Source of the DNA: Flectonema sp. DT1601 | Taxonomy: Eukaryota > Euglenozoa > Diplonemea > Diplonemida > Diplonemidae | DNA length: 64,000 nucleotides | Direction: 5' to 3' | Assembly (NCBI GenBank): GCA_964019425.1 | Contig: OZ025825.1 | Span: 807,433-871,432 of the forward strand | Shown: piece after piece, positions 59,177 through 64,000 of the stretch | Layout of the letters: every line of letters starts with the position of its first letter | Position numbering within the stretch: the stretch's first letter is position 1 | The notes under the pieces: model-generated | Database searches by the model: none | Told to the model about the DNA's origin: nothing | The model's input: only the letters and a program-made list of their open reading frames with translations | Program-made: the position numbers and the translations under genes

Positions 59177-62100
59177 GCAAACCCGCAAACCCGCAAACCC
59201 GCAAACCCGCAAACCCGCAAACCCGCAAACCCGCAAACCCGCAAACCCGCAAACCCGCAAACCCGCAAACCCGCAAACCCGCAAACCCGCAAACCCGCAA
59301 ACCCGCAAACCCGCAAACCCGCAAACCCGCAAACCCGCAAACCCGCAAACCCGCAAACCCGCAAACCCGCAAACCCGCAAACCCGCAAACCCGCAAACCC
59401 GCAAACCCGCAAACCCGCAAACCCGCAAACCCGCAAACCCGCAAACCCGCAAACCCGCAAACCCGCAAACCCGCAAACCCGCAAACCCGCAAACCCGCAA
59501 ACCCGCAAACCCGCAAACCCGCAAACCCGCAAACCCGCAAACCCGCAAACCCGCAAACCCGCAAACCCGCAAACCCGCAAACCCGCAAACCCGCAAACCC
59601 GCAAACCCGCAAACCCGCAAACCCGCAAACCCGCAAACCCGCAAACCCGCAAACCCGCAAACCCGCAAACCCGCAAACCCGCAAACCCGCAAACCCGCAA
59701 ACCCGCAAACCCGCAAACCCGCAAACCCGCAAACCCGCAAACCCGCAAACCCGCAAACCCGCAAACCCGCAAACCCGCAAACCCGCAAACCCGCAAACCC
59801 GCAAACCCGCAAACCCGCAAACCCGCAAACCCGCAAACCCGCAAACCCGCAAACCCGCAAACCCGCAAACCCGCAAACCCGCAAACCCGCAAACCCGCAA
59901 ACCCGCAAACCCGCAAACCCGCAAACCCGCAAACCCGCAAACCCGCAAACCCGCAAACCCGCAAACCCGCAAACCCGCAAACCCGCAAACCCGCAAACCC
60001 GCAAACCCGCAAACCCGCAAACCCGCAAACCCGCAAACCCGCAAACCCGCAAACCCGCAAACCCGCAAACCCGCAAACCCGCAAACCCGCAAACCCGCAA
60101 ACCCGCAAACCCGCAAACCCGCAAACCCGCAAACCCGCAAACCCGCAAACCCGCAAACCCGCAAACCCGCAAACCCGCAAACCCGCAAACCCGCAAACCC
60201 GCAAACCCGCAAACCCGCAAACCCGCAAACCCGCAAACCCGCAAACCCGCAAACCCGCAAACCCGCAAACCCGCAAACCCGCAAACCCGCAAACCCGCAA
60301 ACCCGCAAACCCGCAAACCCGCAAACCCGCAAACCCGCAAACCCGCAAACCCGCAAACCCGCAAACCCGCAAACCCGCAAACCCGCAAACCCGCAAACCC
60401 GCAAACCCGCAAACCCGCAAACCCGCAAACCCGCAAACCCGCAAACCCGCAAACCCGCAAACCCGCAAACCCGCAAACCCGCAAACCCGCAAACCCGCAA
60501 ACCCGCAAACCCGCAAACCCGCAAACCCGCAAACCCGCAAACCCGCAAACCCGCAAACCCGCAAACCCGCAAACCCGCAAACCCGCAAACCCGCAAACCC
60601 GCAAACCCGCAAACCCGCAAACCCGCAAACCCGCAAACCCGCAAACCCGCAAACCCGCAAACCCGCAAACCCGCAAACCCGCAAACCCGCAAACCCGCAA
60701 ACCCGCAAACCCGCAAACCCGCAAACCCGCAAACCCGCAAACCCGCAAACCCGCAAACCCGCAAACCCGCAAACCCGCAAACCCGCAAACCCGCAAACCC
60801 GCAAACCCGCAAACCCGCAAACCCGCAAACCCGCAAACCCGCAAACCCGCAAACCCGCAAACCCGCAAACCCGCAAACCCGCAAACCCGCAAACCCGCAA
60901 ACCCGCAAACCCGCAAACCCGCAAACCCGCAAACCCGCAAACCCGCAAACCCGCAAACCCGCAAACCCGCAAACCCGCAAACCCGCAAACCCGCAAACCC
61001 GCAAACCCGCAAACCCGCAAACCCGCAAACCCGCAAACCCGCAAACCCGCAAACCCGCAAACCCGCAAACCCGCAAACCCGCAAACCCGCAAACCCGCAA
61101 ACCCGCAAACCCGCAAACCCGCAAACCCGCAAACCCGCAAACCCGCAAACCCGCAAACCCGCAAACCCGCAAACCCGCAAACCCGCAAACCCGCAAACCC
61201 GCAAACCCGCAAACCCGCAAACCCGCAAACCCGCAAACCCGCAAACCCGCAAACCCGCAAACCCGCAAACCCGCAAACCCGCAAACCCGCAAACCCGCAA
61301 ACCCGCAAACCCGCAAACCCGCAAACCCGCAAACCCGCAAACCCGCAAACCCGCAAACCCGCAAACCCGCAAACCCGCAAACCCGCAAACCCGCAAACCC
61401 GCAAACCCGCAAACCCGCAAACCCGCAAACCCGCAAACCCGCAAACCCGCAAACCCGCAAACCCGCAAACCCGCAAACCCGCAAACCCGCAAACCCGCAA
61501 ACCCGCAAACCCGCAAACCCGCAAACCCGCAAACCCGCAAACCCGCAAACCCGCAAACCCGCAAACCCGCAAACCCGCGCAAACCCGCAAACCCGCAAAC
61601 CCGCAAACCCGCAAACCCGCAAACCCGCAAACCCGCAAACCCGCAAACCCGCAAACCCGCAAACCCGCAAACCCGCAAACCCGCAAACCCGCAAACCCGC
61701 AAACCCGCAAACCCGCAAACCCGCAAACCCGCAAACCCGCAAACCCGCAAACCCGCAAACCCGCAAACCCGCAAACCCGCAAACCCGCAAACCCGCAAAC
61801 CCGCAAACCCGCAAACCCGCAAACCCGCAAACCCGCAAACCCGCAAACCCGCAAACCCGCAAACCCGCAAACCCGCAAACCCGCAAACCCGCAAACCCGC
61901 AAACCCGCAAACCCGCAAACCCGCAAACCCGCAAACCCGCAAACCCGCAAACCCGCAAACCCGCAAACCCGCAAACCCGCAAACCCGCAAACCCGCAAAC
62001 CCGCAAACCCGCAAACCCGCAAACCCGCAAACCCGCAAACCCGCAAACCCGCAAACCCGCAAACCCGCAAACCCGCAAACCCGCAAACCCGCAAACCCGC

Positions 62101-64000
62101 AAACCCGCAAACCCGCAAACCCGCAAACCCGCAAACCCGCAAACCCGCAAACCCGCAAACCCGCAAACCCGCAAACCCGCAAACCCGCAAACCCGCAAAC
62201 CCGCAAACCCGCAAACCCGCAAACCCGCAAACCCGCAAACCCGCAAACCCGCAAACCCGCAAACCCGCAAACCCGCAAACCCGCAAACCCGCAAACCCGC
62301 AAACCCGCAAACCCGCAAACCCGCAAACCCGCAAACCCGCAAACCCGCAAACCCGCAAACCCGCAAACCCGCAAACCCGCAAACCCGCAAACCCGCAAAC
62401 CCGCAAACCCGCAAACCCGCAAACCCGCAAACCCGCAAACCCGCAAACCCGCAAACCCGCAAACCCGCAAACCCGCAAACCCGCAAACCCGCAAACCCGC
62501 AAACCCGCAAACCCGCAAACCCGCAAACCCGCAAACCCGCAAACCCGCAAACCCGCAAACCCGCAAACCCGCAAACCCGCAAACCCGCAAACCCGCAAAC
62601 CCGCAAACCCGCAAACCCGCAAACCCGCAAACCCGCAAACCCGCAAACCCGCAAACCCGCAAACCCGCAAACCCGCAAACCCGCAAACCCGCAAACCCGC
62701 AAACCCGCAAACCCGCAAACCCGCAAACCCGCAAACCCGCAAACCCGCAAACCCGCAAACCCGCAAACCCGCAAACCCGCAAACCCGCAAACCCGCAAAC
62801 CCGCAAACCCGCAAACCCGCAAACCCGCAAACCCGCAAACCCGCAAACCCGCAAACCCGCAAACCCGCAAACCCGCAAACCCGCAAACCCGCAAACCCGC
62901 AAACCCGCAAACCCGCAAACCCGCAAACCCGCAAACCCGCAAACCCGCAAACCCGCAAACCCGCAAACCCGCAAACCCGCAAACCCGCAAACCCGCAAAC
63001 CCGCAAACCCGCAAACCCGCAAACCCGCAAACCCGCAAACCCGCAAACCCGCAAACCCGCAAACCCGCAAACCCGCAAACCCGCAAACCCGCAAACCCGC
63101 AAACCCGCAAACCCGCAAACCCGCAAACCCGCAAACCCGCAAACCCGCAAACCCGCAAACCCGCAAACCCGCAAACCCGCAAACCCGCAAACCCGCAAAC
63201 CCGCAAACCCGCAAACCCGCAAACCCGCAAACCCGCAAACCCGCAAACCCGCAAACCCGCAAACCCGCAAACCCGCAAACCCGCAAACCCGCAAACCCGC
63301 AAACCCGCAAACCCGCAAACCCGCAAACCCGCAAACCCGCAAACCCGCAAACCCGCAAACCCGCAAACCCGCAAACCCGCAAACCCGCAAACCCGCAAAC
63401 CCGCAAACCCGCAAACCCGCAAACCCGCAAACCCGCAAACCCGCAAACCCGCAAACCCGCAAACCCGCAAACCCGCAAACCCGCAAACCCGCAAACCCGC
63501 AAACCCGCAAACCCGCAAACCCGCAAACCCGCAAACCCGCAAACCCGCAAACCCGCAAACCCGCAAACCCGCAAACCCGCAAACCCGCAAACCCGCAAAC
63601 CCGCAAACCCGCAAACCCGCAAACCCGCAAACCCGCAAACCCGCAAACCCGCAAACCCGCAAACCCGCAAACCCGCAAACCCGCAAACCCGCAAACCCGC
63701 AAACCCGCAAACCCGCAAACCCGCAAACCCGCAAACCCGCAAACCCGCAAACCCGCAAACCCGCAAACCCGCAAACCCGCAAACCCGCAAACCCGCAAAC
63801 CCGCAAACCCGCAAACCCGCAAACCCGCAAACCCGCAAACCCGCAAACCCGCAAACCCGCAAACCCGCAAACCCGCAAACCCGCAAACCCGCAAACCCGC
63901 AAACCCGCAAACCCGCAAACCCGCAAACCCGCAAACCCGCAAACCCGCAAACCCGCAAACCCGCAAACCCGCAAACCCGCAAACCCGCAAACCCGCAAAC
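59174..64000. repeat. CCCGCAAA satellite, right block, about 600 units, continuing past the window
   Basis: 4.8 kb of near-perfect 8-bp tandem repeat with a single irregularity, a 10-bp unit (CCCGCGCAAA) at about 61574. The G-rich strand (TTTGCGGG) runs toward the left, opposite to what a telomere at the right end would show. The long open frames here (RVCGFAGL on minus, TRKPANPQ on plus) are a consequence of the 8-bp period and not genes. Confidence 0.98.

Noticed and set aside
59098-63998. Three overlapping minus-strand frames of more than 1,600 codons
   Set aside because: They are the 8-bp satellite read in three phases, with no gene signal; the same peptide appears in every frame.
59174-64000. 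Terminal telomere at the right window edge
   Set aside because: The C-rich strand runs toward the right edge, the reverse of a right-hand chromosome end, and the block contains inserted elements further left.

Overview
The window is nuclear DNA of a microbial eukaryote with a standard genetic code (TAA, TAG and TGA all end genes). Spliceosomal introns are few and short, with GTATG(T/A)-type donors and (A)CAG acceptors. Intergenic DNA is AT-rich and full of long A/T homopolymers. Species is not identifiable by reading. Some features (one-strand gene order, splice acceptors just upstream of start codons, a gag-YR-RT/RH retroelement) recall Euglenozoa, but that is inference only.

Layout: 1-6.76 kb is gene-free, homopolymer-rich DNA with decayed repeats. 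From 6.76 to 43.7 kb there are 20 genes, all on the + strand: a DHHC/ankyrin palmitoyltransferase, a TPT/SLC35-type transporter, a secreted PA-domain protein, a Cys-rich VWA protein, a coiled-coil protein, a 60-residue two-exon gene, a CASP-type golgin, an SNX1/2/Vps5-type PX-BAR sorting nexin, an NMN adenylyltransferase-like enzyme, two copies of ribosomal protein L3, a ubiquitin-like/LRR protein, a GILT thiol reductase, a small unknown, an opine-dehydrogenase family enzyme, a Golgi-type glycosyltransferase, a single-pass membrane protein and three copies of ribosomal protein S3a (eS1). Several belong to the endomembrane system (palmitoyltransferase, transporter, golgin, sorting nexin, glycosyltransferase, GILT), but nothing shows a dedicated operon. 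Nearly every gene has a pyrimidine tract and AG shortly before its ATG.

Debris between genes: an inverted-repeat-bounded unit (9372-10560) holding scrambled 28S rRNA pieces and a tRNA-like sequence; a second 28S fragment (16.6 kb); a nest of repeats with a GIY-YIG nuclease remnant inside a 2-kb sorting nexin intron; and a decayed piggyBac transposase (44.2-44.8 kb). A good initiator tRNA-Met lies at 46371-46442 on the minus strand.

From 46.9 kb to the end the window is mobile and satellite DNA. Two different non-LTR retrotransposons lie head to head (RT/RNase H on minus; ORF1 plus endonuclease on plus). The plus one runs into an 8-bp satellite, CCCGCAAA, exactly at the Thr-Arg-Lys codons of its RT domain. 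A complete tyrosine-recombinase retrotransposon (52956-59176; gag, YR, RT/RNase H, split direct repeats A1-B1-A2-B2) sits inside that satellite, which then continues almost perfectly for 4.8 kb to the window edge. This nested locus is the most unusual part of the window.
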